Counted from the stretch's first letter, positions 17,109 to 26,770 are shown. The stretch is 64,000 nucleotides of DNA from Chloroflexota bacterium (GCA_022821645.1 JAJEDE010000001.1:89057-153056); one strand, 5' to 3'. Program-made: numbers and translations. Notes: generated by a model not told the origin, from the letters alone.

Positions 17109-18314
17109 CTAGGCGTCGCCGACTGCCTCCACGGGAATCGCTGCCGCCGCCGCCAGCGCCGGTCGCAGGTCCACCGTGTACATCTGCCGTGTCCCCTCGT
17201 GCACCGAATCGATGCACAACGCGGTCCCGTCCCGGTTCCACCGCGGATGCAAGTCCACGCGCAGTGGTCCATCAAACTCCGGCGGCGCATGAAACGCCGC
17301 CAGGTCCACCCGCAGCCCGTCCGCCGTCCGCACGATCATCAGCCGTCGCAGGTTCTGTTCATCGGGATACGTGTCATTGGCAATCCACGTCCGGTCCGGC
17401 GAATACGAACAGTGCCCGTCTTCCGTCAGCACGTCCGCTGCGAACCGTCGCGGCTCAGCCCCCGCGTCGCTCACCCGCCAAAAGGCATTCGCCGCCGCCG
17501 GCGCCCCACCCCACACCAGGATTTCGTCAGGACACCGCCAGTCGTAGTGCGACACCAGCCGCGCTCCCCAGATCACCCGCGCCTCCGACCCATCGGGCGC
17601 CAGCGTCACGAGTCGCGTCTGCCGAGGCCCCTCCAACGGCTGCCACCGGTGCAGCACCGCCACCCGCGAGCCGTCCGTATTGATCTGCGCGTGATTCAAC
17701 CAGTGCTTCTGCCCAACCATGCTCGCGTCTGAATCAAGCTCCACGATATCCGCCAGCGACAACACAAGCTCGGCGCCGCCGCTGTCCAGGTCGATCCGCC
17801 ACACCCCGTCCTCCGCCGGCGCCGCATCACTCGCCCAGGCATCCGCCACGCCCTCGTACCCATACCCCGGCCGCTGCGTCGCCAGCCGCGCAAAGTTCAG
17901 CCCGATCGCGTAGCGCCCCACCGGATCCACCGCATACACGGCCCGCCCCAACTCCCGCCGTTTCCCGGTCGCTAGGTCATGCGCCACGCCCGCAAACCGC
18001 CCGGCCTGCCGCCGGTTGTAAACCACGCGGTCGGCCGTTCCAGGCAGCCACTGCAACATCGTCCCCTGCTGCCAGCACCACGCCTTCGTCGTGGCGAACG
18101 GCTCGAAGGGCTTCAGACCCTCCGGATCGATCAGCCCCAGTTCCAGTTCATCCTCGGGCGTCGGCTGCCGGTCCCTGAACCCCGCCCGCATGCCCAGCAA
18201 CTTCGTGCCGTCCGGCGACCACGGCGTCTTCTCGTAGTACCCAAAGAAATGGTCGCCCGGCGGCTGCGTCACACGCCGAACCGTGACATCCGGCGCCAAC
18301 AGGACTCTGGACAT
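17109..18314 (-). CDS. TolB/oligogalacturonide-lyase-like beta-propeller protein
   Basis: 401 residues with repeating blades of WSPDG type: TPWSPDGTKLLG, INTDGSRVAVL, YSPDRTWIAND and HPRWNRDGTALCIDSVHEGTRQMYTVDL. Such repeats form a beta-propeller, and the last blade is like that of oligogalacturonide lyases. No signal peptide is seen, so it is probably cytoplasmic. Its function is inferred only as carbohydrate-related, from the downstream isomerase. Confidence 0.75.
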   Translation of the reverse strand: MSRVLLAPDVTVRRVTQPPGDHFFGYYEKTPWSPDGTKLLGMRAGFRDRQPTPEDELELGLIDPEGLKPFEPFATTKAWCWQQGTMLQWLPGTADRVVYNRRQAGRFAGVAHDLATGKRRELGRAVYAVDPVGRYAIGLNFARLATQRPGYGYEGVADAWASDAAPAEDGVWRIDLDSGGAELVLSLADIVELDSDASMVGQKHWLNHAQINTDGSRVAVLHRWQPLEGPRQTRLVTLAPDGSEARVIWGARLVSHYDWRCPDEILVWGGAPAAANAFWRVSDAGAEPRRFAADVLTEDGHCSYSPDRTWIANDTYPDEQNLRRLMIVRTADGLRVDLAAFHAPPEFDGPLRVDLHPRWNRDGTALCIDSVHEGTRQMYTVDLRPALAAAAAIPVEAVGDA

Positions 18315-18402
18315 GTGGCGAGTCTATGACTCCAACACCGCCCCGGACTTCGGTATCCTCGCCCGCCTACCTCTACGTGGCCGCATTCGGCCAGGGCGCC
18401 CC

Positions 18403-19458
18403 GTGCATCGCATAGCTGTAATTGCCGGCGACGGAACCGGACCTGAAGTCACCGCCGAAGCTCTCAAGGTCCTCGAGGCCGCCGCCGCCGCGGAAGGCTT
18501 CACCTACGACCTCACCGAACTCGACTTCGGCGGCGAACGCTACCTCCGCACCGGCGAAACCCTGCCGGACTCCGCCCTGGAAGACCTGCGCGGCTTCGAC
18601 GGCATCTTCCTCGGCGCCATCGGCCACCCCGACGTCGCGCCCGGCATCCTCGAAAAGGGCATCCTGCTCAAGGCCCGCTTCGAGCTCGACCAGTACATCA
18701 ACCTGCGCCCGGTCAAGCTCTATCCCAACGTCGAGACGCCCCTGAAGGACAAGGGCCCGGACGAGATCGACTTCGTCGTCGTCCGCGAAAACACCGAGGG
18801 CATGTACACCGGCATGGGCGGCGTGCAGTACGAGGGCACCGACCACGAGGTCTCCACCCAGATTCACTGCACCACCTGGCGCGGCGCGGCCCGCGCCGTC
18901 CGCTACGCCTTCGAGCTCACCCGCCGCCGCAACGAGCGCAAGCAGTTGCACCTCGTGGCCAAGACCAATGTGCTCACTAACGTCGGCGGCACCTGGTGGC
19001 GCGCCTTCAACGAGATCGGCGACAACGACTACCCCGACGTCACCCGCGAATATGCCCACGTCGACGCCGCCGCCATGTGGTTCGTCAAGAACCCCGAGTG
19101 GTTCGATGTCGTGGTCACTGAGAACCTCTTCGGCGACATCATCACCGACATCGGCGCCATCATCTCCGGCGGCCTCGGCATCGCCGCCGGCGGCAACATC
19201 AACCCCGAGGGCGTCTCCATGTTCGAGCCCATCGGCGGCTCGGCGCCCAAGTACACCGGCCAGGGCGTCATCAATCCGCTGGCCGCCATCAACGCCATGC
19301 ACATGCTCTTGGACCACCTCGGTGAGTCCGCCGGCTCTGCTCGCGTCGAGGGTGCCCTGGTCAGCGCCCTCCAGAGCGGCAAGATCAAGTCCATGAGCGC
19401 CGGCCGCATGGGCATGGGCACCGCCGAAGTCGGCGACCTGGTGGCCTCGCTCGTCTAG
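18403..19458 (+). CDS. isocitrate/isopropylmalate dehydrogenase family protein
   Basis: 351 residues, a beta-decarboxylating dehydrogenase. Visible are IAVIAGDGTGPEVTAEA (residues 4-20) and the substrate loop LDQYINLRPVKLYP with its Arg. VVVRENTEGMYTGMGG and the metal site VTENLFGDIITDIGAII (Asp residues) follow, and then the NAD loop GSAPKYTGQGVINP. The best fit is 3-isopropylmalate dehydrogenase (LeuB) or a close tartrate/homoisocitrate paralog. No other leu genes are nearby. The start is a GTG at 18403, where family homology begins. Confidence 0.87.
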   Translation: MHRIAVIAGDGTGPEVTAEALKVLEAAAAAEGFTYDLTELDFGGERYLRTGETLPDSALEDLRGFDGIFLGAIGHPDVAPGILEKGILLKARFELDQYINLRPVKLYPNVETPLKDKGPDEIDFVVVRENTEGMYTGMGGVQYEGTDHEVSTQIHCTTWRGAARAVRYAFELTRRRNERKQLHLVAKTNVLTNVGGTWWRAFNEIGDNDYPDVTREYAHVDAAAMWFVKNPEWFDVVVTENLFGDIITDIGAIISGGLGIAAGGNINPEGVSMFEPIGGSAPKYTGQGVINPLAAINAMHMLLDHLGESAGSARVEGALVSALQSGKIKSMSAGRMGMGTAEVGDLVASLV

Positions 19459-19476
19459 CGGCCGACCGACGCTGGA

Positions 19477-20541
19477 CTAGCTGTGGCTGCCGACGGGCTG
19501 CCGCGCCGCGTAGCGGTGCGCCATCTCGTCCAGCGAAACCACCGGTACGCCGCCCGCTTGGCCCACCATGCCGAAGGCCTCCATCCGCGCGGCGCACACG
19601 TCCGCCATTGCCTCGCGCGCCGGCGTCAGGTACTGCCGCGGGTCGAACTCGCCGCGTCGCTCGGTCAGCACCCGCCGTACCGCACCAGTCATCGCCAGCC
19701 GGTTGTCCGTATCCACGTTGACCTTGCGCACGCCGTGCCGGATGCCCTCCTGAATCTCTTCTAACGGCACGCCCCACGTCTGCCGCATTTCACCGCCGTA
19801 CGCGTTGAAGATGTCCTGCAGCTTTTGGGGGACCGAGGAACTCCCGTGCATCACGATGTGCGTGTTCGGCAGCCGGCGGTGTATCTCACGAATACATTCC
19901 ATCACCAGCACGCCCGCGTCCGGCTTGTGGCTGAACTTATAGGCGCCGTGGCTCGTCCCGATGGCCACCGCCAGCGCGTCCACGCCCGTACGCTCCACGA
20001 AGTCCTCGGCCTGCTCCGGGTCGGTAATCAGCTGTTCGCGGTCCAGCACGCCTTCCGCGCCGTGCCCGTCCTCCTGGTCGCCCATGCCGGTTTCCAGGCT
20101 GCCCAGCACGCCAAGCTCGCCCTCCACGCTTACGCCGCGCTCGTGGGCCAGCTCCACCACCTCGCGCGTCACCGCCACGTTGTAGTCGTAGTCCGACGGC
20201 GTCGATCCGTCCTCCATCAGCGACCCGTCCATCATCACGCTCGTATAGCCCTGGTCCATCGCGCTCAGGCAGGTCTCCGGGCTGTTGCCGTGATCCTGGT
20301 GCATCACCACCGGAATGTTTGGATTCAGTTCGAGCGCCGCCAGGATCAGGTGCCGCAGATACGCCTCGTTCGCGTACGCCCGCGCGCCCCGGCTGGCCTG
20401 GATGATCACCGGCGAATCGGTCCGGCCCGCCGCCGCCATCACCGCCTGCACCTGCTCCATGTTGTTCACGTTGAACGCCGCCACGCCGTAGTCGTTTTCC
20501 GCGGCATGGTCCAGCAACACGCGCAAGGGAATCAGCGGCAC
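19477..20541 (-). CDS. fba: class II fructose-bisphosphate aldolase
   Basis: 354 residues. Key pieces are [16 protein letters not shown] at the N-terminus and VMHQDHGNS with the catalytic Asp and a zinc His. A metal-binding Glu region EGELGVLG is present, along with the family's [26 protein letters not shown] and VMHGSSSVP. It cleaves fructose-1,6-bisphosphate in glycolysis and runs in reverse in gluconeogenesis. The ATG is at 20541, divergent from nagA, with about 87 bp between them to hold promoters. Confidence 0.94.
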   Translation of the reverse strand: MPLIPLRVLLDHAAENDYGVAAFNVNNMEQVQAVMAAAGRTDSPVIIQASRGARAYANEAYLRHLILAALELNPNIPVVMHQDHGNSPETCLSAMDQGYTSVMMDGSLMEDGSTPSDYDYNVAVTREVVELAHERGVSVEGELGVLGSLETGMGDQEDGHGAEGVLDREQLITDPEQAEDFVERTGVDALAVAIGTSHGAYKFSHKPDAGVLVMECIREIHRRLPNTHIVMHGSSSVPQKLQDIFNAYGGEMRQTWGVPLEEIQEGIRHGVRKVNVDTDNRLAMTGAVRRVLTERRGEFDPRQYLTPAREAMADVCAARMEAFGMVGQAGGVPVVSLDEMAHRYAARQPVGSHS

Positions 20542-20628
20542 GCCAGTAAAGCTCCCGGTCCCAAATGGCCGTTCGGTCGAAAGGGGTAACGCTTAGGATA
20601 CTCCCACCGAGGCCGATTCCGCATTGAC

Positions 20629-21843
20629 GTGGCTGCACTCACGCCTTCCCGCGCCCAACATTCCTGCGTCCCCACGCCTGTCCACTTCCGTTTCGTGGAC
20701 GTGGCCAGCGGCGGTCGGATGCTCCGGCGCCGCCACGTGCTGGTCGCGAACGGCCGTGTCACCGCCGTAAGCGCCACCCCAATCCAGGCGCCGTCCGGCT
20801 CGCTCACCGTTGACGGCCCCGGCGTCCTCGCGCGGGGATTCGTCGACACCCATATTCACGGCCGCAGCGGCTTCGACGTCATGCGTCCCGGCGATGTCGC
20901 CCCGCTGTCCCTGGAACTCCTCTCGCAGGGTGTAATCGGTTTCCTGCCCACCGTTGTGTCTGCTCCACCAAACGAGCTCGCGGCGGCCTTGTCCGCCGCC
21001 AACGGCGATCCTCGCGGCGCCCGCGTCCTGGGCATCCACGCCGAAGGCCCGTTCCTCTCCCCCGACCAGCCCGGCATGTTTCCTCCGGACGCGTTCCGCG
21101 ACTACGACCGTGCGCTCTGGCGCGACATGCAGGCCGCGGCTGCCTCCCCGATCCGCCTCATGACCGTCGCCGCCGAACGTCTCACACCCACGCAAATCGA
21201 CGAACTGCGCGCCGACGGCGTCACCCTCAGCCTCGGCCACACCAACGCCACGCTTGACCAGGCACTGGCGGCCTTCGACTCTGGCGTAAACCGCGTTACC
21301 CACGCCTTCAACGCCATGCGCGGCTTCCACCACCGCGCGCCGGGCGTCGTCGGCGCGCTGCTTGACCGCGGCGAAATCGATGCCGAACTGATCCTGGACG
21401 GCCTCCACGTCGCCCGCGCTCCCGCCCGCATCCTCGCCGCCACCCGCACCACCGGCCGAATAGTCCTCGTCTCCGACAGCGTCCCTCCAGCCGCCTGCCC
21501 ACCCGGCGACTACCCCTGGGCCGGCCGCCGTCTCCGCGTGGACAACGACTCCATCCGCCTCCCCACCGGCCGCCTCGCCGGCAGCGCCCTCACCCTGGAC
21601 GCCGCCGTTCGACGCGCCGTCGATTGGCTGGGCCGGTCGCCGGCCGCCGCACTGCACATGGCCTCCGAAGCCCCACGCGCCTCCGTCGGCCTCGATCCAG
21701 GCGGCCTCCGGCCCGGCGCCGCAGCTGATCTCGTCCTGCTCGATCCCCACCTCCACCCCCGCCTGACCATCGTCGGCGGCGCCGTGCGCTGGCGCCAAAA
21801 CAACGAGCAACGTTGCGCCAACGCCGCATCTGGGGCAGATTGA
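20629..21843 (+). CDS. nagA: N-acetylglucosamine-6-phosphate deacetylase
   Basis: 404 residues of the amidohydrolase superfamily. The metal and active-site signatures are PGFVDTHIHG-like (RGFVDTHIHGRSGFDVM), LGIHAEGPFLSPD with the metal-binding Glu, and SLGHTNA with a His. VTHAFNAM, LDGLHV and VLVSDSVPP with the catalytic Asp complete the set. It makes GlcN-6-phosphate for amino-sugar recycling. No nagB or transporter is adjacent. The GTG at 20629 starts the frame, and the conserved region begins at about residue 20. Confidence 0.92.
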   Translation: MAALTPSRAQHSCVPTPVHFRFVDVASGGRMLRRRHVLVANGRVTAVSATPIQAPSGSLTVDGPGVLARGFVDTHIHGRSGFDVMRPGDVAPLSLELLSQGVIGFLPTVVSAPPNELAAALSAANGDPRGARVLGIHAEGPFLSPDQPGMFPPDAFRDYDRALWRDMQAAAASPIRLMTVAAERLTPTQIDELRADGVTLSLGHTNATLDQALAAFDSGVNRVTHAFNAMRGFHHRAPGVVGALLDRGEIDAELILDGLHVARAPARILAATRTTGRIVLVSDSVPPAACPPGDYPWAGRRLRVDNDSIRLPTGRLAGSALTLDAAVRRAVDWLGRSPAAALHMASEAPRASVGLDPGGLRPGAAADLVLLDPHLHPRLTIVGGAVRWRQNNEQRCANAASGAD

Positions 21844-21889
21844 GCGAGACGGCGACCCTGCCATCCCAACAAATAAGGATCTGCGCTCT

Positions 21890-22075
21890 ATGACCCTGGG
21901 CCTCTGGGGGCGCATACGAAGCTCCACGATCAGCTGGATCGTCATCTCGGCCTTTTTCTTCGCCCTGGATGTCGTTGACGGATTTCCCTTCCCGTCCTGG
22001 TCGCTGATCCTCATCATTGTGTTCATGATGTGGCCGCTCTTCTTCGCGGTCCGCTGGGTCGTCCGCGGCTTCTGA
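21890..22075 (+). CDS. small membrane protein
   Basis: 61 residues with two hydrophobic helices (about 14-31 and 36-58), a short loop between them and basic ends. AAGGA stands 11 bp before the ATG. It sits between nagA and the next gene, all on the plus strand with short gaps. Not recognised. Confidence 0.6.
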   Translation: MTLGLWGRIRSSTISWIVISAFFFALDVVDGFPFPSWSLILIIVFMMWPLFFAVRWVVRGF

Positions 22076-22089
22076 CCGCCACCTGACCC

Positions 22090-22818
22090 ATGACAGACGA
22101 CGAACAAAACCAGGGGATCCCCCAACTGCTCGGTCCCGGCGGTGAGCCGCTGGGTCCTGCCCCAATGCCCGCGGCGGACCCGGCGCCGCAGCCGCAGGCC
22201 GCTACCCCTCCGGCTGCCCCCGACGCGCCGTCCGCCCCAGACACGACGCCTCCCGCCCAATCCGAACCCCAGGCTGACGCCAGACCGCAGGGCCCCACGT
22301 ATCAGATCTCAACCCTGCTTGCGATCGACCCGCGCGCCGTTCCGGCCACGCTCATTACGGTGCTCAACCACGATCCCTTTGAAGCCTATAAGCGTCGCCT
22401 GGACGCCGTCCGCCCGCAGTTCGATCAGACGCGCGACGTCATGATTTCGGCGGCCGAGGCGCAGTTCTTGCGTCAGGGTGCGCCGGATGGCGACCTCCGG
22501 GCCGCCGCTACCCGGATGGTCGAGCAGAACTTCATGCGCACGCTGTGGGACGTCTGCTACGAAACCGTCTCCGGCGCCCAGGTTTCGCTGATCTTCTCAG
22601 CCGGGATGGCCGGGCCTGAACGGCTTGCCGCGGCCTTGCTCGCCTCCAACGCGTCGGTACCCACGGTCTGGGTCGCCACCCGGGCCCTGACCATTGGCAA
22701 CCGCTTCGGCGCCTGGGCCGTGCCCGTCACCAACGACACGGAAATGCCGGCCACCGTGGCCCTCACGGCCGAGAATTTCCAACAGCTCCGCCTCAGCTTC
22801 GCCAAGGTCCGCGTCTAG
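22090..22818 (+). CDS. hypothetical protein with Pro/Ala-rich N-terminus
   Basis: 242 residues. The first about 68 are a low-complexity Pro/Ala/Gln linker, which looks disordered. The C-terminal about 170 residues look globular, with helices around KRRLDAVRPQFDQTRDVM and alternating strands near VPTVWVATRALTIG. No catalytic motif is recognised and no signal peptide is seen. It is just upstream of the TetR promoter and ends 19 bp before the -35 box. Confidence 0.65.
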   Translation: MTDDEQNQGIPQLLGPGGEPLGPAPMPAADPAPQPQAATPPAAPDAPSAPDTTPPAQSEPQADARPQGPTYQISTLLAIDPRAVPATLITVLNHDPFEAYKRRLDAVRPQFDQTRDVMISAAEAQFLRQGAPDGDLRAAATRMVEQNFMRTLWDVCYETVSGAQVSLIFSAGMAGPERLAAALLASNASVPTVWVATRALTIGNRFGAWAVPVTNDTEMPATVALTAENFQQLRLSFAKVRV

Positions 22819-22836
22819 CCGCCTCGCGGCGTCCGC

Positions 22837-22865
22837 TTGACAGCCACGGAGCCGTTCGGTACAAA
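22837..22865 (+). promoter_or_regulatory. promoter of the TetR-menaquinone operon
   Basis: TTGACA (22837-22842) and TACAAA (22860-22865) are separated by exactly 17 bp. The -10 box lies inside the left arm of the TetR operator, so binding would block RNA polymerase. The predicted transcript starts about 22 nt before the ATG at 22894. Confidence 0.75.
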
Positions 22866-22886
22866 CCGACTGACCAGTCGGTTTGT
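22861..22886 (+). promoter_or_regulatory. TetR-type operator, perfect inverted repeat
   Basis: ACAAACCGACT, a 4-bp GACC spacer, then the exact reverse complement AGTCGGTTTGT. Two perfect 11-bp arms, 8 bp upstream of the tetR start and overlapping its promoter. The core resembles operators of other TetR repressors. Autoregulation is the natural reading. Confidence 0.85.
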
Positions 22887-22893
22887 AGAGCCC

Positions 22894-23538
22894 ATGAGCC
22901 TTCGACTTCCTCGCCGCTCCTCATCCGGCCGCAAAGACGCAACCCGCATCGCCCTTCTGGAAGCCGCCCTCAACGTCTTCGGCGAAAAGGGCTACCACGG
23001 CGCCGCCGTGGACGACATCGTTGACCGCGCCGGACGCTCCAAGGGCGCCGCCTACTTCCATTTCCCCAGCAAAGCCGCCATCTTCCGCGCCCTCGTACGC
23101 GAGCTCGCCAACCAACTCGTCAACTCCATCCAGCGCAAGATGGACGAGGTTGACTCGCCCGCCGAGCGCCTTGATGCCGCCCTCCTCGGCCTCATCGACG
23201 TCTTCGTCCGCCACCGCTCGCTCGCCCGCATCGTTCTGATTGAAGTGGCCGGCGCCGGCCGCGCCTTCAGCGACGACCTCATCTTCGTCCGCCGCCAGTT
23301 CGCCGATCTCATTGAACATGAGCTGGACCGTGCCGTCGAAATCGGCGCCATCGCCCCCTGCGACACCAACCTCATCGCCACCGCTTGGTTCGGAGCCCTG
23401 AACGAAGTCGCCGTCCACTGGCTGCACGATCCCGACGCCGGGTCGCTGCACGCCTCCTACCCCAGCCTGCGCCAGCTGCTCCTCCAGAGCGTAGGCTTCA
23501 GCCCCGCCGAGGTAGATCGCGTGGCCCTACATGCTTGA
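22894..23538 (+). CDS. TetR/AcrR family regulator
   Basis: 214 residues from the ATG at 22894. The DNA-binding domain (about residues 14-60) reads ATRIALLEAALNVFGEKGYHGAAVDDIVDRAG, then SKGAAYFHFPSKAAIF. The C-terminal ligand domain is helical. A TTG start at 22837 is in frame but would place coding sequence over the promoter and operator, so it is rejected. The stop overlaps mqnE by 8 bp. The gene is thus the first of the menaquinone operon and probably represses it in response to an unknown ligand. Confidence 0.9.
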   Translation: MSLRLPRRSSSGRKDATRIALLEAALNVFGEKGYHGAAVDDIVDRAGRSKGAAYFHFPSKAAIFRALVRELANQLVNSIQRKMDEVDSPAERLDAALLGLIDVFVRHRSLARIVLIEVAGAGRAFSDDLIFVRRQFADLIEHELDRAVEIGAIAPCDTNLIATAWFGALNEVAVHWLHDPDAGSLHASYPSLRQLLLQSVGFSPAEVDRVALHA

Positions 23539-24637
23539 AGCCCCCGCCGCTCCCGCCATCCGTTTTCGCGACCCCGCCCTCGACCCGATCTGGGAAAAGT
23601 CCCAGCGTGGCGAACGCCTCTCCGAAGACGATGGCCTCACCTGCCTCTCCACGCGCGACCTGATCGGCCTCGGGCGCATCGCTGACGCCGCCGCCCGTCG
23701 CGTCTCCGGCGACCGCGTCTATTTCACCTTCAACGTCCACGTCAATCCCACCAACATCTGCGTCCTGTCCTGCAAGTTCTGCGACTTCGCGGCCAAGGTC
23801 GGCGACGACCACGCCTACGAGTACTCCATCGACGAGATCATCGGCCAGATCCACCCCGACGTTCACGAAGTCCACATCGTCGGCGGCCACCACCCCACCA
23901 TCCCGTTCGAGTGGTACGAGGACCTCCTCCGCGCCATCAAGGCCGAGCGCCCCGCCGTCCAGATCAAGGCCTTCACCGCCGCCGAAATCGACTACTTCCA
24001 CAAGCGCTTCAAGATCCCCGACCAGGAAGTCCTGGAGCGCCTCCTCGACGCCGGCCTCGACTCCATGCCCGGCGGCGGCGCCGAGGTCTTCTCCGAGCGT
24101 GTCCGCCGCGTACTCTTCCGCGGCAAGGCCGGCGCCGACCGCTGGATTGAACTCCACCACCTCGCCCACTCCCTGGGCATTCACACCAACGCCACGCTCC
24201 TCTACGGCCACATCGAAACCCACCAGGAGCGCGTCCGCCACCTCATGCGCCTCCGCGAGGCCCAGGACGAATCCGGCGGCTGGCTCTGCTTCATCCCGCT
24301 CGAATACCAGCTCGGCACCACCCTCCTCGTCGACCGCCATGCCTCGCCCATCGACGACCTGCGAACCCTCGCCACCTCGCGCCTGATGCTCGACAACTTC
24401 CCCCACATCAAGTCCTACTGGGTCATGAGTGGCGAGAGCACCGCCTCCATCGGCCTCAACTTCGGCGCTGACGACCTCGACGGCACCATCGGCACGGAGC
24501 GCATCGCCCACGCCGCCCACGCCGCCAGCCCCCTCGGCCTGGAGCGCGATCGCATGGTTCGCCTCATCCGCTCTGCCGACAAAGTCCCGGTCGAACGCAA
24601 CGCCACCTACGACGTCGTCAAGGTGTATGACGCCTAG
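23531..24637 (+). CDS. mqnE: aminofutalosine synthase (radical SAM)
   Basis: 368 residues. The radical-SAM cluster motif is C77-x3-C81-x2-C84 (ICVLSCKFCDF). Family blocks HIVGGHHPTIPFEWYEDLL, LDSMPGGGAEVFSERVR and ATLLYGHIETHQERVRHL identify MqnE. It joins SAM to 3-enolpyruvylbenzoate to give aminofutalosine in the alternative menaquinone pathway. It overlaps tetR upstream and mqnA downstream, so all are co-translated from one mRNA. Confidence 0.95.
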   Translation: MLEAPAAPAIRFRDPALDPIWEKSQRGERLSEDDGLTCLSTRDLIGLGRIADAAARRVSGDRVYFTFNVHVNPTNICVLSCKFCDFAAKVGDDHAYEYSIDEIIGQIHPDVHEVHIVGGHHPTIPFEWYEDLLRAIKAERPAVQIKAFTAAEIDYFHKRFKIPDQEVLERLLDAGLDSMPGGGAEVFSERVRRVLFRGKAGADRWIELHHLAHSLGIHTNATLLYGHIETHQERVRHLMRLREAQDESGGWLCFIPLEYQLGTTLLVDRHASPIDDLRTLATSRLMLDNFPHIKSYWVMSGESTASIGLNFGADDLDGTIGTERIAHAAHAASPLGLERDRMVRLIRSADKVPVERNATYDVVKVYDA

Positions 24638-25388
24638 GCTCGGCCGGATTCCGTATCTCAACACCGAGCCGTTCTTCGCCGACGACGAAGTCCGGGCCAA
24701 CGCCGTCGTCGAGGTCCCCAGCCGCATGATTGACCTCGCCCGCCTCGGCGCCGTGGACATCGCTCCCCTCCCCGTCGTCGCCGCCTTCGATCACCCCGAC
24801 CTCTTCCGCCCCGTCGGTGGCCTCGGCATCGCCGCCGCCGGCGCCGCCCGCAGCGTCCTTCTACGCTCGCGCGTCCCCATCGATCAGCTATCCGGCGCCT
24901 CCATCGGCGTCATCGACGAAACCGCCACCTCCGTCCGCCTCCTCAAGGTCCTCCTGCAATTCCGCTTCGACATCAGCCGAACCACCTTCGTCGGCCTCGA
25001 TCAGCCCGCCGACGCCATCCTCCTCATCGGCGACAAAGCCCTGTTGCAGCGCCGCAACCTGCACACCCACGCCTACGAAATGGACCTTGCCGCCGAATGG
25101 CGCGCCTGGACAGGCCTCCCCTTCGTCTTCGCCTCCTGGATGGCCCACCGCGACGCGCCGTCCCACACCTGCGACGCCGCCCTGGACTACTTCAACGCCA
25201 ACCTCGATACCAACCTCTCGGACCCCTCCGCCATCCACCGACGCCGTCCCGACCTTGGCCTCTCGGCCAAAGCCGTCTCGACCTACCTCAAGACCTTCTG
25301 CTATCGATTCGACGATGCCGCCTGGGCCGGCCTGGAACGCTTCCAGGAACTCGATGCCCGTCTCACCGCCGTGGAGCGCGTAGCCTGA
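24627..25388 (+). CDS. mqnA: chorismate dehydratase
   Basis: 253 residues from the ATG at 24627, inside the mqnE 3' end. The periplasmic-binding-protein-like fold shows RLGRIPYLNTEPFF at the N-terminus, RMIDLARLGAVDIAPLPVV (residues about 33-51) and IGDKALLQ. It removes water from chorismate to form 3-enolpyruvylbenzoate, the first committed step. Its stop overlaps the mqnC start by one base (TGATG). Confidence 0.92.
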   Translation: MTPRLGRIPYLNTEPFFADDEVRANAVVEVPSRMIDLARLGAVDIAPLPVVAAFDHPDLFRPVGGLGIAAAGAARSVLLRSRVPIDQLSGASIGVIDETATSVRLLKVLLQFRFDISRTTFVGLDQPADAILLIGDKALLQRRNLHTHAYEMDLAAEWRAWTGLPFVFASWMAHRDAPSHTCDAALDYFNANLDTNLSDPSAIHRRRPDLGLSAKAVSTYLKTFCYRFDDAAWAGLERFQELDARLTAVERVA

Positions 25389-26488
25389 TGGACCAGATCA
25401 CCCGCAAGATCGACGCTGGCGACCGCCTCACCCCCGCCGACGCCCGCTACCTTCTCTCCGACGCCCCCCTGCTCGAACTCGGCGCTCTGGCCGACGAAGT
25501 CCGCAGCCGCCGCCACCCCGGCGACGTCGTCACCTACGTCGTCGACACCAACCTCAACTACACCAACCTCTGCGACGCCTACTGCTCCTTCTGCGCCTTC
25601 TACCGCCCTCACACCAGCAAGGCCGACGACGCCTACACCCACACCGTCGAGCAGATGATGACCCAGGTGGCTGCCGCCGCCGCCATGGGCTGCACCACCG
25701 TTCTCATGCAGGGCGGCCTCAACCCTGAGCTACCCCTCGAGTACTACCTCGACATGGTCCGCACCACCCGCGAACGCTTCCCCGGCATGACCCCCCACTA
25801 CTGGTCCGCCCCCGAGATCTACGAAATGTCCAAGGTCTCCGGCCTTGACTACCACGGCGTCTGCCAGGCCCTCTGGGACGCCGGCCAGCGCACCCTTCCC
25901 GGTGGCGGCGCCGAAATCCTCACTAACGAGGACCGCCACCGCATCAGCCCCCTCAAGATGAACGCCGACGAGTGGATCGCCATCCTCCGCGCCGCCCAGC
26001 AGGTCGGCTTCCGCGGCACCGCCACCATGATGTACGGCCACGGCGAGACCGTGGACGGCCGCGTCGAACACTTCCAGCGCGTCCGCGACCTGCAGGACGA
26101 AACCGGCGGCTTCTACGCCTTCGTCCCCTGGAGCTTCGCCCCCGGCGGCACCCCCCTCGGCCGCAAGCTCGGCGGCCTCCGCGCCCAGGCCAACGACTAC
26201 CTGCGCATCCTCGCCGCCGCCCGCCTCTACTTCGACAACATCGACCACATCGACGCCTCCTGGTTCAGCGAGGGCAAGAAAACCGGCCAGGTCGCCCTCC
26301 ACTTCGGAGCCGACGACTTCGGCGGCACCCTCTTCGACGAAAACGTCATGCAGGAAGCCGGCCACTACGTCCGCACCTCCGTCGAGGAAATGCAGACCAT
26401 GATTCGCGAAGCCGGCTTCACCCCCGCCCAGCGCGACACCCACTACCAGGTGCTTCAAGTCTTCGACGCCCAACCCCTCCCCGCCTGA
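25388..26488 (+). CDS. mqnC: cyclic dehypoxanthinyl futalosine synthase (radical SAM)
   Basis: 366 residues. The radical-SAM Cys are C62, C66 and C69 in LCDAYCSFCAFYR. MQGGLNPELPLEYYLDM, TLPGGGAEIL and MMYGHGETVDGRVEHF are MqnC-typical. It cyclises dehypoxanthine futalosine. The upstream hydrolase MqnB, which removes hypoxanthine or adenine, is not in the window and must be elsewhere or replaced by another nucleosidase. Confidence 0.95.
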   Translation: MDQITRKIDAGDRLTPADARYLLSDAPLLELGALADEVRSRRHPGDVVTYVVDTNLNYTNLCDAYCSFCAFYRPHTSKADDAYTHTVEQMMTQVAAAAAMGCTTVLMQGGLNPELPLEYYLDMVRTTRERFPGMTPHYWSAPEIYEMSKVSGLDYHGVCQALWDAGQRTLPGGGAEILTNEDRHRISPLKMNADEWIAILRAAQQVGFRGTATMMYGHGETVDGRVEHFQRVRDLQDETGGFYAFVPWSFAPGGTPLGRKLGGLRAQANDYLRILAAARLYFDNIDHIDASWFSEGKKTGQVALHFGADDFGGTLFDENVMQEAGHYVRTSVEEMQTMIREAGFTPAQRDTHYQVLQVFDAQPLPA

Positions 26489-26566
26489 CCTATGCCCCGC
26501 CTCACCCCGGGCCCGTTCGGGCCGAGAGACCCTTGCGAATCCCCGTGCTCCTCGAAATTGCAGCCG

Positions 26567-26701
26567 CTCTTTCTCCCTCTCCCTTGAGGGAGAGGGCTGG
26601 GGTGAGGGTGGCTGCTATCCCAACCACCCACCGAGGGGTCCAGCAACCCGGCCCGGAAAGCTCGCCTCTTAATCCCTCTCGAGGGGAGTGTTGGGGTGAG
26701 G
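26567..26701. repeat. dispersed palindromic repeat, two diverged copies
   Basis: TTTCTCCCTCTCCC, a short loop, then GGGAGAGGGCTGGGGTGAGGG at 26567-26609. A second, partial copy (CCCTCTCGAGGGGAG, then TGTTGGGGTGAGG) is at 26673-26701. The same family occurs inside the gene at 49980-51149. It fills the 282-bp gap between mqnC and mqnD, so mqnD may be transcribed separately. Confidence 0.8.
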
Positions 26702-26770
26702 GCCTTGGGCGCACCCCCCGGGCTACGCAGAGATCTCCCTGAGCCCGTCAAAGGAGCAACCGCCAAGCCC

